Program-made: the position numbers and the translations under genes
Part shown: positions 48,636 through 57,386 of the stretch, one piece after another
How the letters are laid out: every line of letters begins with the position of its first letter
Position numbering within the stretch: position 1 is the first letter of the stretch
The notes under the pieces: generated by a model
What the model saw: the letters and a program-made list of their open reading frames with translations, nothing else
Told to the model about the DNA's origin: nothing
Database searches by the model: none
Origin: Variovorax ginsengisoli
Lineage (GTDB): Bacteria; Pseudomonadota; Gammaproteobacteria; Burkholderiales; Burkholderiaceae_C
DNA length: 64,000 nt
Assembly: GCF_030811835.1 (NCBI RefSeq)
Contig: NZ_JAUSRO010000004.1
Location: forward strand, 186,001-250,000
Direction of reading: 5' to 3'

Positions 48636-49211
48636 ATGACCCTTGCACCCACGGCTGACGCCGCATTCGCTGGCGCCTCGTCCCGCCTGCTGCGCTTCAA
48701 CAAGCCCTACGGCGTGCTCAGCCAGTTCACGCCCGAGGGCCGCTGGCAGGGCCTGAAGGACTTCATCGACCTGCCCGGCGTGTACGTCGCCGGCCGGCTC
48801 GATGCCGACAGCGAAGGCCTGCTGCTGCTGACCGACGACGGCAAGCTGCAGGCACGCATTGCCGATCCGCGCTTCAAGATGGAGAAGGTGTACTGGGTGC
48901 AGGTGGAAGGCGTGCCCGACGACAGGGCGCTGGCCGCCTTGCGCAACGGCGTGACGCTCAACGACGGTCCGACACGCCCGGCCCGCGCACGCCGGCTCGA
49001 CCCGCCACCCACCGTGTGGGAACGCACGCCACCCATCCGCGTGCGGCAGGCCATCCCCACCACCTGGATCGAGCTCGCCATCAAGGAAGGCCGCAACCGC
49101 CAAGTGCGGCGCATGACGGCGGCCGTGGGGCACCCGACGCTGCGGCTGGTGCGCGCGGCCATCGGCCCCTACACGCTCGAGGGGCTGGCGCCGGGAACCT
49201 GGGCTGGCTGA
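48636..49211 (+). CDS. 23S rRNA pseudouridine synthase, RluE-like
   Basis: A 191-residue RsuA-family enzyme lacking an N-terminal S4 domain. It has [16 protein letters not shown], the catalytic Asp in [21 protein letters not shown] and the C-terminal [27 protein letters not shown]. The compact architecture and length match RluE, which makes pseudouridine 2457 of 23S rRNA in E. coli. The exact site here is inferred. Confidence 0.9.
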   Translation: MTLAPTADAAFAGASSRLLRFNKPYGVLSQFTPEGRWQGLKDFIDLPGVYVAGRLDADSEGLLLLTDDGKLQARIADPRFKMEKVYWVQVEGVPDDRALAALRNGVTLNDGPTRPARARRLDPPPTVWERTPPIRVRQAIPTTWIELAIKEGRNRQVRRMTAAVGHPTLRLVRAAIGPYTLEGLAPGTWAG

Positions 49212-49215
49212 AGGC

Positions 49216-49794
49216 TCAGCGTTCGCCGAGGAAGGCGCCGTCCACCGGTTTCTTCAACCACCCGAGGATGTCGCCACCGAGCGCGTGGGCCACGGTACCG
49301 ACCATGCTGCAGGTGCTGCGCGGAAAGCCGATGTACATGAACATCTGCCGATGGGCCGTGAAGTGGACCGGCGCGGTGCTGGGTCGCTCCAACGTGCCAT
49401 GCAGTTCAACGAACTTCGGGCCGCCATACATGCCCCCCGCATTCGCGAGCAGGTCGGTCACTTCGACCTTGAGCACCGGCGCGGACGCAGCACTCGGCGT
49501 CGGTGCCGCAAGCAGGTACAGCAACGGCGCTTCGAGCTGGTTTTCGACAGCCTGGCGCAGCAGCGCCGGCACTTTGCAATTGTCATCGGACTGCTGCAGG
49601 GGCAGCCCCTTGCCGGTGGTGCCGTAGGTCACCGCGGGCATCACAAGGCTGTTCTGCGCCGTCGCTTCCGGTGGCGGTGGTTCCGGTGTTTCCACGGCAG
49701 GCTGGCGTGTGCCACAGGCGGTGATGAGGCCGGCCGCGGCCAGCAAGGTGCCCAGCCGCATGGCCTTCGCCGTCGATTGCGTGCGATTGATCAA
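49216..49794 (-). CDS. Hypothetical lipoprotein
   Basis: A 192-residue predicted lipoprotein with lipobox ITACG, a Pro-rich spacer (TPEPPPPEATA) and a mature domain containing two cysteines (DDNCK, RSTCS). No family is recognised. The start is set at TTG 49794 because GGGAGA lies 7 bases upstream and the basic n-region (NRTQSTAKAMR) then completes the signal peptide; ATG 49761 is the alternative. It is convergent with the pseudouridine synthase, four bases apart. Confidence 0.7.
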   Translation of the reverse strand: MINRTQSTAKAMRLGTLLAAAGLITACGTRQPAVETPEPPPPEATAQNSLVMPAVTYGTTGKGLPLQQSDDNCKVPALLRQAVENQLEAPLLYLLAAPTPSAASAPVLKVEVTDLLANAGGMYGGPKFVELHGTLERPSTAPVHFTAHRQMFMYIGFPRSTCSMVGTVAHALGGDILGWLKKPVDGAFLGER

Positions 49795-49904
49795 GTTGAA
49801 TTCTCCCTGTATGACCCGCGCCGGAGCGCGACCCGCGATTGTCGAGGCGCCCCGGCACCGCCCGCAGAGCAACACATCGATGCAGGAGGCGCAACGTGAC
49901 TTTG

Positions 49905-49986
49905 CCCACACTTGCAACGCTGCGTACAGGGTGCCACCCGCGCTCGCTCGCTCGCTGGACTTGCCCGATCGTTCCCCCCACTCTTC
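49905..49986 (+). repeat. ~80-base imperfect direct repeat, copy A
   Basis: Begins CCCACACTTGCAACGCTGCG, continues with GTACAGGGTGCC, a CGCTCGCT run, and a C-rich segment ending ACTCTT. It matches copy B at 52742-52820 almost base for base in the first half. In copy B the C-rich segment contains the start codon of the M23 peptidase gene; here the corresponding bases read ATC. Confidence 0.8.
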
Positions 49987-50016
49987 GAAAAATTCGGCGG
50001 CGCATCGAGCTGGGCC

Positions 50017-50043
50017 TACAAACAGCCGCTGACTTGCCGTTAT
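50017..50043 (+). promoter_or_regulatory. Candidate sigma-28 (FliA) promoter of the chemoreceptor
   Basis: TACA, 15 bases, GCCGTTAT, compared with the FliA consensus TAAA-N15-GCCGATAA (6/8 in the -10). It lies upstream of the leader ORF and the methyl-accepting protein, which is the gene class FliA controls. Confidence 0.5.
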
Positions 50044-50116
50044 AGAGCCATGCATCAATCCCGAAGCACGGACTGATGTGACGTAGCCCTTTCCACCAAG
50101 ACCCTCAGGAGCCGTC

Positions 50117-50200
50117 ATGGCTGCACACCGCCACACCGCCACCGCTCTGGCCACCGGCCGCCGCTCCGTGGGCACGGTCGGCTTCTCCATCATGTTCTGA
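50117..50200 (+). CDS. Short upstream ORF (27 residues) in the chemoreceptor leader
   Basis: ATG with an AGGAG Shine-Dalgarno five bases upstream, 27 codons, then TGA 23 bases before the chemoreceptor start. The peptide is basic at the front ([16 protein letters not shown]) and ends TVGFSIMF. The ribosome-binding site is stronger than that of the main gene, which suggests translation. It may be a leader peptide controlling the downstream gene or a small protein. No known family is claimed. Confidence 0.5.
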   Translation: MAAHRHTATALATGRRSVGTVGFSIMF

Positions 50201-50223
50201 CTCACGCAGTCATAGGTGCGCGT

Positions 50224-51765
50224 ATGAAACTCACCATCCAACAGAAAATGCTGGGCTTCAGCCTGATCGGCCTGACACTCATGGTGCTGATCGGCGCCAC
50301 AGGCTATTCGGCAGTCCACATGCTGTCGTCGCACACCGACAAGATCGCCACCATCGGCACGGCCGTGCGCGTGCAGATGGACGCCGACATGATGCATGAC
50401 GCCTTGCGCGCAGATGTGCTCAGCGCCATGCTCGCTTCGCTGGAGAATGACGCGGCCGAAGAGAAGCTCACCCAGGCTTCCTTGACCGAACACATCGACA
50501 AGTTCCGCGAATCGTTCAAGACCCTGGACGAACTGCCGCTGGACGCCGAGATCGTTAAAGCTTCCGCTCTCGTGCGTCCGGCCTTGAACGCCTACCTGGC
50601 GAGCGCCACCGAGATCATCGGCCTGGCCTTCACCAACCGCGATGCAGCGAAGGCCAAGCTGCCCTCTTTCAAAGACGCCTTTGAGAGCCTGGAGAAATCC
50701 ATGGGTGAGCTGGCCGACCTGATCGAATCCCAGGCCAAGGTGGCGCAGGCGGCCAGCGACCGCACGGCCGCCATCGCACGCGCTGTCATGGTGGCCACCG
50801 CACTGATCGCCGGCGCCTTGTTTTTCGGCATCGGCCATGCGGTCAGCCGTGGGGTGGTGCTGCCCATTGGCCGTGCCGTGAAAGTGGCGCAGGCCGTGGC
50901 CAGCGGCGACCTGACATCGCAGATCGACACCCGCGGCACCGACGAAACCGCCCAGTTGCTACAGGCCCTCAAGGCCATGAACGACAGCCTGATCCTGACC
51001 GTGGGCTCCGTGCGCCGAAGCAGCGAGAGCATCGCCACCGGCTCCAGCCAGATTGCCAGCGGCAACACCGACCTGAGCCACCGCACCGAAACCCAGGCCA
51101 GCAACCTGCAGCAAACCGCCACGTCGATGGAAGAGCTCAGCAGCACCGTGCGCAACAACGCCGACACCGCGCGCCAGGCCTCGCAGCTGGCCAGCTCTGC
51201 CAGCGACGTGGCGGCCAAGGGCGGCAGCGTGGTGGCCCAAGTCGTAGGCACCATGGCCGAGATCACGCAGTCCAGCCACAAGATCAGCGAAATCATCGGC
51301 GTGATCGACGGCATTGCGTTCCAGACCAATATCCTGGCGCTGAACGCCGCTGTGGAAGCCGCCCGTGCGGGCGAGCAAGGTCGAGGCTTCGCCGTGGTCG
51401 CCTCGGAAGTGCGCAGCCTGGCACAGCGCAGCGCCAGCGCCGCCAAAGAGATCAAGGGCCTGATCAACGACAGCGTGGAAAAGGTGCTGAACGGCTCGCG
51501 CCTGGTGGACAACGCAGGGCAGACCATGGAAGACATCGTCGCCCAGGTGCGCCGCGTGACCGACCTGATCGGCGAGATCAGCTCCGCCACGCAAGAGCAG
51601 ACCAGCGGCATCGAACTGGTGAGCGGCGCGGTGGCCCAACTGGATCAGGTCACGCAGCAGAATGCGGCGCTGGTGGAAGAGTCCGCGGCAGCAGCCGAGG
51701 GCCTGAAGCACCAAGCCTCCGAGCTGGTGAGCGCCGTCAGCGTGTTCCGGCTGACGCACGGATGA
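50224..51765 (+). CDS. Methyl-accepting chemotaxis protein
   Basis: A 513-residue chemoreceptor: N-terminal helix (about 10-30), a periplasmic four-helix-bundle type domain (about 32-185), second helix, HAMP domain ([21 protein letters not shown]) and the signalling hairpin with tip [44 protein letters not shown]. It has no C-terminal NWETF-type pentapeptide. It should control CheA at the pole. It lies inside the segment bounded by the ~80-base repeats. Confidence 0.95.
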   Translation: MKLTIQQKMLGFSLIGLTLMVLIGATGYSAVHMLSSHTDKIATIGTAVRVQMDADMMHDALRADVLSAMLASLENDAAEEKLTQASLTEHIDKFRESFKTLDELPLDAEIVKASALVRPALNAYLASATEIIGLAFTNRDAAKAKLPSFKDAFESLEKSMGELADLIESQAKVAQAASDRTAAIARAVMVATALIAGALFFGIGHAVSRGVVLPIGRAVKVAQAVASGDLTSQIDTRGTDETAQLLQALKAMNDSLILTVGSVRRSSESIATGSSQIASGNTDLSHRTETQASNLQQTATSMEELSSTVRNNADTARQASQLASSASDVAAKGGSVVAQVVGTMAEITQSSHKISEIIGVIDGIAFQTNILALNAAVEAARAGEQGRGFAVVASEVRSLAQRSASAAKEIKGLINDSVEKVLNGSRLVDNAGQTMEDIVAQVRRVTDLIGEISSATQEQTSGIELVSGAVAQLDQVTQQNAALVEESAAAAEGLKHQASELVSAVSVFRLTHG

Positions 51766-51817
51766 CGCAGACTCACGGCGAACAGCGGTTTTCCGTGAGG
51801 TGTGGGTAAGGCAGCAT

Positions 51818-52612
51818 TCACTCGCGGTCCAGTGACGCCAGGAATTTCTCAATTGCCGGGTTCACTGCTGTGGGATGCGTCAGATTGGCTGCGTGGCCCG
51901 CGCCGGGCACAGTGACGACATGCGCGTTCGGCAATGCATTGGCCATGGCCATGGCACGCGACAAATCGATCGCCTGGTCGGACTCGCCATGAACGACCAG
52001 CGCGGGCACCGCGATCTCCGGGACGCGGTCGCTGATGTCGTCGCGTGCTGCCAATGTCGTGAAGCATTGCAGCAGGTTGACGGGGAGGGTCTGCTTCCAT
52101 TTCGTGTGCCATGGTGCAGCGCCCGGCCATCCGTCGCCGAGGATGATGTGCTCGATCACCTGAGCGTTGGCGTCGCTGAGCCCGTTTGTCACCCAGTCTT
52201 CCACCAGCGCCTGATGATGCGGCATCTGCGCCGGGTCTTCGAGCATCGCCTGCGTGTCGATCAGTATCAGGGCGCGCACCAGTGCCGGATGGGTCAGGGC
52301 ACAGCGCAACGAGAGGTATCCGCCCTGCGACATGCCCGCGAGCACGGCGCGCTGCACGCCGAGGTGCGCAAGCAAGGCAGCAAGGTCGTTCGCGGAGTCG
52401 TAGTATGTGAAAGGTGTGCACGTGTCGGTAGCAGTTCGGCCATGGCCCCGCTCGTCCCACACGATGCATCGGTATCGCGACTTCAACGCAGCCACCTGCG
52501 GCTCGAACATGCTGCTGTCCATCAGCAGGCCATGGGAAAAAATAACAGCCGGGCCGTCACCACCGCTGTCTTCAAAATAGAGGTCTTGTCCGTTGAGGTG
52601 CGCGATGGGCAT
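51818..52612 (-). CDS. Alpha/beta hydrolase
   Basis: A 264-residue hydrolase with HGLLMDSSMFEPQ in the oxyanion region, DERGHGRTATD, nucleophile elbow GMSQGG, Asp in VVHGESDQAIDL and His in VPGAGHAANLTHP. This pattern fits 3-oxoadipate enol-lactonase-like or general carboxylic ester hydrolases. AAGGA is about 8 bases before the ATG. It is convergent with the chemoreceptor, and both lie between the direct repeats. Confidence 0.92.
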   Translation of the reverse strand: MPIAHLNGQDLYFEDSGGDGPAVIFSHGLLMDSSMFEPQVAALKSRYRCIVWDERGHGRTATDTCTPFTYYDSANDLAALLAHLGVQRAVLAGMSQGGYLSLRCALTHPALVRALILIDTQAMLEDPAQMPHHQALVEDWVTNGLSDANAQVIEHIILGDGWPGAAPWHTKWKQTLPVNLLQCFTTLAARDDISDRVPEIAVPALVVHGESDQAIDLSRAMAMANALPNAHVVTVPGAGHAANLTHPTAVNPAIEKFLASLDRE

Positions 52613-52741
52613 GTGCTCTTCCTTGATGGGTGTTTGACGTTAGGCGCCACCGGAAATGCTGTCCATAAGGACTCAAGCCGATACGAGTCGCGCGGGTGAC
52701 TCCAAAGTCCGCTGCGAACCGTCTCGCGCCCGGCTCTCGTT

Positions 52742-52820
52742 CCCACACTTGCAACGCTGCGTACAGGGTGCCGCCCGCGCTCGCTCGCTAGACTGACCCG
52801 ATGGTTTCCCCCTACTCTTT
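52742..52820 (+). repeat. ~80-base imperfect direct repeat, copy B
   Basis: Second copy of the repeat at 49905-49986. It includes the leader and the first codons of the M23 peptidase gene (ATG at 52801 followed by TTTCCCCC), so this is probably the original copy and copy A the duplicate. Confidence 0.8.
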
Positions 52821-53709
52821 TGTCTCTTCTCCCCTCTCCTCGCATGCGTCCCAGCGTCGCACCGCCATGCTCGGTGCGGTCGGCGCGCTCGGCACCCTGC
52901 TCCTGCCGGCGATGCCTGCCCATGCAGCAACGCCCGTGACCACGCCCATGCTCTGGCCGCAGGCCGCTGCGGTGCCGGGCGGCGTGGTGCGGCTGTCGCT
53001 CGGCCCGGCGGCTGCGCGCCCTGCCGCGTACACCGAAGGCGAGGTGCCCGTGCTGGTGACCGGCGACCCGATCGAATGGACCGCGCTGGTGGGCATTCCG
53101 CTGGCCGCGCCGGTCGGCAATGCGCACATCGTGGTGCGTGACGCCGGTGGCAGCCAAAGATCCATCGCCTACGCCATCGCCCCCAAGCGCTACAGCGAGC
53201 AGCGCCTGAAGGTGGCGCCGGGCACGGTCGACCTGTCGGCCGCCGATCAGGCGCGCTACGAGCGCGAGCGCGACCACCAGGCGGGCGTGATGGCGACCTT
53301 CACCGAGGCGCTGCCCGCCGACCTCCAGATGGCGGTACCGGTGCCCGGCCGGCGCTCGAGTTCCTTCGGCCTGCGTCGCGTGTTCAACGGCCAGTCGCGC
53401 AATCCACACAGCGGCATGGACATCGCCGCAGGCACCGGCACGCCGATCCGTGCCCCGCTGCCGGGCCGCGTGATCGACACGGGCGACTACTTCTTCAACG
53501 GCGGCACCGTCTGGCTCGACCACGGCCGCGGCCTGCTGACGATGTACTGCCACCTGAGCGCCATCGACGTGAAAGTGGGCGACATGCTGCAGACGGGCGA
53601 CCGGTTCTGCGCCGTCGGCGCCACCGGCCGCGTGACCGGGCCGCACCTGCACTGGGGCGTGATGCTCAACCGAACGATGGTGGACCCGGCGCTGTTCGTG
53701 CCTGCCTGA
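52801..53709 (+). CDS. M23 family metallopeptidase
   Basis: A 302-residue exported peptidase: long n-region with twin Arg (SQRRTAMLGAVGALGTLLLP), signal cleavage near AHAAT, an N-terminal beta domain and a C-terminal LytM/M23 domain with the zinc motifs HSGMDIAAGTGTPIRAP (HxxxD) and GPHLHWGVML (HxH). It would cut peptidoglycan cross-links or activate amidases in the periplasm. The SQRRTAML stretch could be a Tat-type signal. The start lies within repeat copy B. Confidence 0.9.
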   Translation: MVSPYSFVSSPLSSHASQRRTAMLGAVGALGTLLLPAMPAHAATPVTTPMLWPQAAAVPGGVVRLSLGPAAARPAAYTEGEVPVLVTGDPIEWTALVGIPLAAPVGNAHIVVRDAGGSQRSIAYAIAPKRYSEQRLKVAPGTVDLSAADQARYERERDHQAGVMATFTEALPADLQMAVPVPGRRSSSFGLRRVFNGQSRNPHSGMDIAAGTGTPIRAPLPGRVIDTGDYFFNGGTVWLDHGRGLLTMYCHLSAIDVKVGDMLQTGDRFCAVGATGRVTGPHLHWGVMLNRTMVDPALFVPA

Positions 53710-53721
53710 GCCCGATGCTGC

Positions 53722-54939
53722 CTAGCGCGCCAGGCGCGCGCCCGGCCACAGGCGGACGGCCAGCGCACCCAGCGCGCTCACGGTGGCCAGCACCACCACC
53801 GCACGCCAGCCCCACTGCGCCAGTGCCAGGCTGCCCAGCGCCGCACCGGCGGCCATGCCGATGAACATGCCCACGAACAGCACCGCGTTGAGCCGGCTGC
53901 GCGCAGCGGGATCGATGCTGTAGACGATGCTCTGGTGCGACACCAGCGTGGCCTGCACGCCCAGGTCGAAGCCAATGGCGGTGGCCACCAGCAGCACGAT
54001 CTGCGCGTGTGTGGACAGCAGTGGCATGAAGGCCATCGCGGCGAACGAGACGGCGGCCAGCCCCACGCCCAGGCGGGTCACCAGCTCCGGCCCGCGCCGA
54101 TCGGCGATGCGCCCTGCGATGGGCGCAGCCAGCGCACCGGCCGCGCCAGCCAGGCCGAACGCGCCGGCTGCGGCGCTGCCCAGGTGGAAGGGCGCGCCAT
54201 GCAGCATCACCGCCAGGGTCGACCAGAACGCGCTGAAGCCGACTGAAAGCAGCCCCTGCGCCAGTGCCGCGCGGCGCAATGCGCCGTGGCGCCGCCACAA
54301 ACCGACCAGCGACCCCATCAGCGCGCCGTAGCTCAGCTGCGTGGTCGGCCGGAAGCGCGGCAGACCGCGCCAGGCCGCAGCGCCGATCAGGGCGATGCTC
54401 GCCGCTGCAGCGAAAAACATCGAACGCCAGCCGAAATGCTCGGCCACGAACCCGCTGACCACCCGCGACAGCAGAATGCCCAGCAGCAGGCCGGTCATCA
54501 CCGTGCCGACGATGCGGCCCCGGTGCGCCTCGGGTGCCAGCACGGCAGCGGCAGGCACGATGTCCTGCGCCAGCGTGGCGGCCAGGCCGATCGCCAGGCT
54601 CGCCACCAGCAGCACCCCGATCGATGGCGCAGCGCCCGCCAGCACCAGCGCCGCGCACAGTGCCGCCGCCTTCATCAGGATGATGCTGCGGCGGTCGTAG
54701 CGGTCGCCCAACGGTGCCATCAACAGGATGCCCAGCGCATAGCCGAGCTGCGTCAGCGTGGGTGCAAAACCCACCATGCGGTCCGACGCGCCGATGTCTG
54801 CACCCAGGATGCCCAGCATCGGTTGGCTGTAATAGAGCGCTGCGGCTGCCAGGCCAGCGGCGCTGGCCAGCAACAGCACGAGGGACGCGGGCAGCTGCGG
54901 GGCGTCCGTACTGGCATGCGTGGTGGGAATGGTATTCAT
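53722..54939 (-). CDS. Major facilitator superfamily transporter (DHA1-like)
   Basis: A 405-residue, 12-helix exporter with the loop 2-3 motif MAPLGDRYDRRSI and the repeat in the second half AGRIADRRGPE. It resembles drug/multi-solute efflux members of the YnfM/Bcr-like group. The start ATG at 54939 is chosen over a longer frame. It is divergent from a LysR regulator 100 bases away, its likely controller. The substrate is unknown. Confidence 0.9.
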   Translation of the reverse strand: MNTIPTTHASTDAPQLPASLVLLLASAAGLAAAALYYSQPMLGILGADIGASDRMVGFAPTLTQLGYALGILLMAPLGDRYDRRSIILMKAAALCAALVLAGAAPSIGVLLVASLAIGLAATLAQDIVPAAAVLAPEAHRGRIVGTVMTGLLLGILLSRVVSGFVAEHFGWRSMFFAAAASIALIGAAAWRGLPRFRPTTQLSYGALMGSLVGLWRRHGALRRAALAQGLLSVGFSAFWSTLAVMLHGAPFHLGSAAAGAFGLAGAAGALAAPIAGRIADRRGPELVTRLGVGLAAVSFAAMAFMPLLSTHAQIVLLVATAIGFDLGVQATLVSHQSIVYSIDPAARSRLNAVLFVGMFIGMAAGAALGSLALAQWGWRAVVVLATVSALGALAVRLWPGARLAR

Positions 54940-55039
54940 GGGTAGTAACCCTCGATCAACAGAACAAGAGCGTGAGTCTGCGCGGCAATTGCCTCTGGCG
55001 GTAGCCACGAACTCCGAACAATTGTTATACGCTCAGCGC

Positions 55040-56074
55040 ATGACAAAAGCTGCCTTTTCGGCGTTGCCCGGCGCCTCCGACCGCATCGAGTTGATGCAAA
55101 CCTTTGTGCGCATCGTGGAAGCCGGCAGCCTGTCGGCCGCAGCCGTTCAACTGGGCGCGACGCAGCCCACGGTCAGCCGACGTCTGCAGGCGCTCGAACG
55201 CTCACTGGGCATGCGCCTGCTCCAGCGCTCCACCCATGCGATGAAGCTCACCGACGACGGCGAACGCTGTTTCGAACGCGCCAAGGCGCTGCTGGCCAAC
55301 TGGGAGGTGTTCGAGTCCGATCTGCGCGGGGCCGGCGAAGAGCCCGAGGGCACCCTGCGCGTGGTGGCGCCGCACGCCTTCGGCCAGGAAATGCTGGTCG
55401 GGCCGCTGGCGCACTATTTGCGGGCTCATCCACACGTGACCGTCGAATGGCTGCTGCACGACCGCGCGCCCGACTTCATCGCCGACGGCATCGACTGTGC
55501 CATTCAAGTCGGCGAACTCGTCGACCCGGCCCTGGTGGCGATCAGGCTGTCGGAGGTGCCCCGCGTCGTGGTGGCGGCGCCCTCGCTGCTCGCCGGCCAG
55601 CCGACGCCACAGCACGCGACCGACCTGGCCGCCTTGCCATGGCTGGCGCTGCGCACGTTTTACCGCACCGACATCCTGCTGACCCATGCGATCACCGGCG
55701 AGAGCTGCCGGCTACCGATCCGCCCGCGCATGAGCACCGACAGCCTGTATGCAACCCGCAGTGCGGCCCTGCTCGGCCTGGGTGTGGCCGTGGTGTCGGC
55801 GTGGGCGGTCGCCGACGATCTGGCGCAGGGCCGGCTGCTGCACCTGGTACCGCGGTGGCATGCCGCGCCGCTGCAGATCCATCTGGTGTATCCGTACGCG
55901 CGCTTCTACCCCGCCAAACTCAGGCGCTTCATTGATCTGATGCGCCACGCCCTGCCGCAGGGCGTGGACACCCGGAACCCGTTGCACGCAGCAGGCGCAG
56001 AAAGCACCGACCGCACCGGTCAGCCGGGGAGCGCTTCCAGCCCAGGCACGCTGCCGATTTCCGACGGCTTGTAG
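55040..56074 (+). CDS. LysR family transcriptional regulator
   Basis: A 344-residue regulator: winged helix AGSLSAAAVQLGATQPTVSRRLQALERSLGMRLLQRS at the N-terminus and a periplasmic-binding-like effector domain. It is probably a repressor or activator of the divergent MFS gene. The 100-base shared region contains AT-rich dyads such as CAATTG with ACAATTGTTATAC near the LysR start. The C-terminal ~50 residues are low-complexity and overlap the convergent NOV-domain gene by 55 bases. Confidence 0.92.
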   Translation: MTKAAFSALPGASDRIELMQTFVRIVEAGSLSAAAVQLGATQPTVSRRLQALERSLGMRLLQRSTHAMKLTDDGERCFERAKALLANWEVFESDLRGAGEEPEGTLRVVAPHAFGQEMLVGPLAHYLRAHPHVTVEWLLHDRAPDFIADGIDCAIQVGELVDPALVAIRLSEVPRVVVAAPSLLAGQPTPQHATDLAALPWLALRTFYRTDILLTHAITGESCRLPIRPRMSTDSLYATRSAALLGLGVAVVSAWAVADDLAQGRLLHLVPRWHAAPLQIHLVYPYARFYPAKLRRFIDLMRHALPQGVDTRNPLHAAGAESTDRTGQPGSASSPGTLPISDGL

Positions 56075-56934
56075 ATCTTGTGCTGCGCCGCGGGGGTGGT
56101 GGCATCGGTCACCACGGCCAGACGCCACGGATCGCCGCGCTGGGCGCCCGCACGCTCTTCACTCGACAGCTGGAACGTCGATACGCCAGGTGCGGTGCCC
56201 TTGATCGCCAGCTTGAGCAGGGTGGCGCCCTTCTTGTCGAACACCTCGATGTCGTGGCCCAGTTGCTGGCTGCTCACGTTCTCCGCCTTGTAGCCGTAGC
56301 TGGAGAAGTGCTTGGTCAGATAAGCGACGGCGGCAGCCTGCGCTTCTTGCGGCGACGACTGCACGATCACGACCTCGGGCTCTGGCGCGGGAACACTGCC
56401 GCGCGCAAGGCCCGCCTGCAGGTCTTCGTCCGTCGGCACCCAGCCGCGCGCGCCGCGCACGAGCACGGCGATCTTTTCGTCGGCGTCCCAGCGCGCGACA
56501 TGCCATTCCTCATCGTCGGGCACCCGCACCGACACTTTGGCGGCCTTGTCGGTTTCCAGGTCGGCAATGGCCACCCGGTTGGTCTGCAGCACGGCGCGCA
56601 CGCCCTGCCCTGCGTCCATGGCACGTTTGAGCAAGGCGATCCGGTCCTTGGCACGCTGCAACTGCAGCGCGCTGCGCTCACCACCGTCGGCGCGACGCGA
56701 CGCGTCAAGCGACTCCAGGCAGAACCACCGCCCACCGGCACCGATGCTCACGAACTCGGCCCAGATGGTGGCAATGATGTTGTCGCCCGTCGCCAGCCAG
56801 GCCGAATCGGACGCTTTCTGGCGTGCATCGAAAACGCCCATCTTGGAAATGATCTCGACGGGCGTGCGCTTGTCGCCCAACAGGCGCTTTTCATTGATGA
56901 CCGACAAAACGGCGGGGACGACTTCTTTTTCCAT
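56020..56934 (-). CDS. NOV_C/DUF3883 domain-containing protein
   Basis: A 304-residue protein. The N-terminal part is unrecognised and has a helical, charged region around residues 90-115. The C-terminal ~110 residues match the NO VEIN C-terminal (DUF3883) fold, related to restriction-endonuclease-like domains: AVAYLTKHFSSYGYKAENVS, GHDIEVFDKKGATLLKLAIKGT, then RAGAQRGDPWRLAVVTD. The usual E-V-K of the catalytic motif reads A-I-K here. Start ATG lacks a clear Shine-Dalgarno. Often seen in defence or DNA-processing contexts, but none is next to it. Confidence 0.75.
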   Translation of the reverse strand: MEKEVVPAVLSVINEKRLLGDKRTPVEIISKMGVFDARQKASDSAWLATGDNIIATIWAEFVSIGAGGRWFCLESLDASRRADGGERSALQLQRAKDRIALLKRAMDAGQGVRAVLQTNRVAIADLETDKAAKVSVRVPDDEEWHVARWDADEKIAVLVRGARGWVPTDEDLQAGLARGSVPAPEPEVVIVQSSPQEAQAAAVAYLTKHFSSYGYKAENVSSQQLGHDIEVFDKKGATLLKLAIKGTAPGVSTFQLSSEERAGAQRGDPWRLAVVTDATTPAAQHKIYKPSEIGSVPGLEALPG

Positions 56935-57001
56935 TCGGCGCGATTGAACTGAGTTGTGATCGCTCGAAGTATGCCGCGACTTCCGGCCGTCGCTGCCACG
57001 C

Positions 57002-57379
57002 TCAGCCGCGACGCTGCGGCGTGGTGCTCCAGACGATCAATGCCAGCAGCGCCACCTGCAGCGGCAGCCGCGCCACCAGCGCCCACCAGGGCACCGATGC
57101 AAAGCGCTCGGGCTGCTGCAGCATGTAGAAGTGCGCCGGCGTCACCGCCAGCGTCAACACGAACAGGCCCCAGCCGGCGGCGCGGCGGGTCTTGCGCCAC
57201 AGCAGGCCCATCGCACCGACGAGCTCGAACACGCCGCTGACCAGCACCGCCTCGCGCGGCCAGGCGATGTAGGGCGGCACGATGCGCATCTCGGTCTCGG
57301 TCAGCGCGAAATGCGCGATGCCCCCGATGAAGAACCAGAGGAACACGAACCCCAGGCCCGCGAGACGCCAGCGGCTCAT
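57002..57379 (-). CDS. DoxX-like integral membrane protein
   Basis: A 125-residue protein with four hydrophobic helices and DoxX/SURF4-like features: FLWFFIGGIAHF, ELVGAMGLLWRKTRRAAGWGLFVLTLAVTPAHFYML. The family is linked to redox or quinone biology, but this subgroup is uncharacterised. Its start lies seven bases from the aspartoacylase-like gene's stop, on the same strand, so they are probably one transcript. Confidence 0.8.
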   Translation of the reverse strand: MSRWRLAGLGFVFLWFFIGGIAHFALTETEMRIVPPYIAWPREAVLVSGVFELVGAMGLLWRKTRRAAGWGLFVLTLAVTPAHFYMLQQPERFASVPWWALVARLPLQVALLALIVWSTTPQRRG

Positions 57380-57386
57380 GGGCGGC

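Larger units (their letters stand above)
49795..50116. other. Intergenic region with direct repeat copy A and chemoreceptor promoter
   Basis: About 320 bases without a supported gene. From left to right: leader of the lipoprotein gene, an ~80-base repeat (49905-49986) that recurs at the M23 peptidase start, a sigma-28-like promoter (50017-50043) and the leader of a short upstream ORF. Confidence 0.6.

Noticed and set aside
49583-50005. Minus-strand frames containing the peptide HPVRSVASVG at both repeat copies
   Set aside because: They arise from the shared ~80-base repeat read in one frame; there is no start signal and no independent homology.
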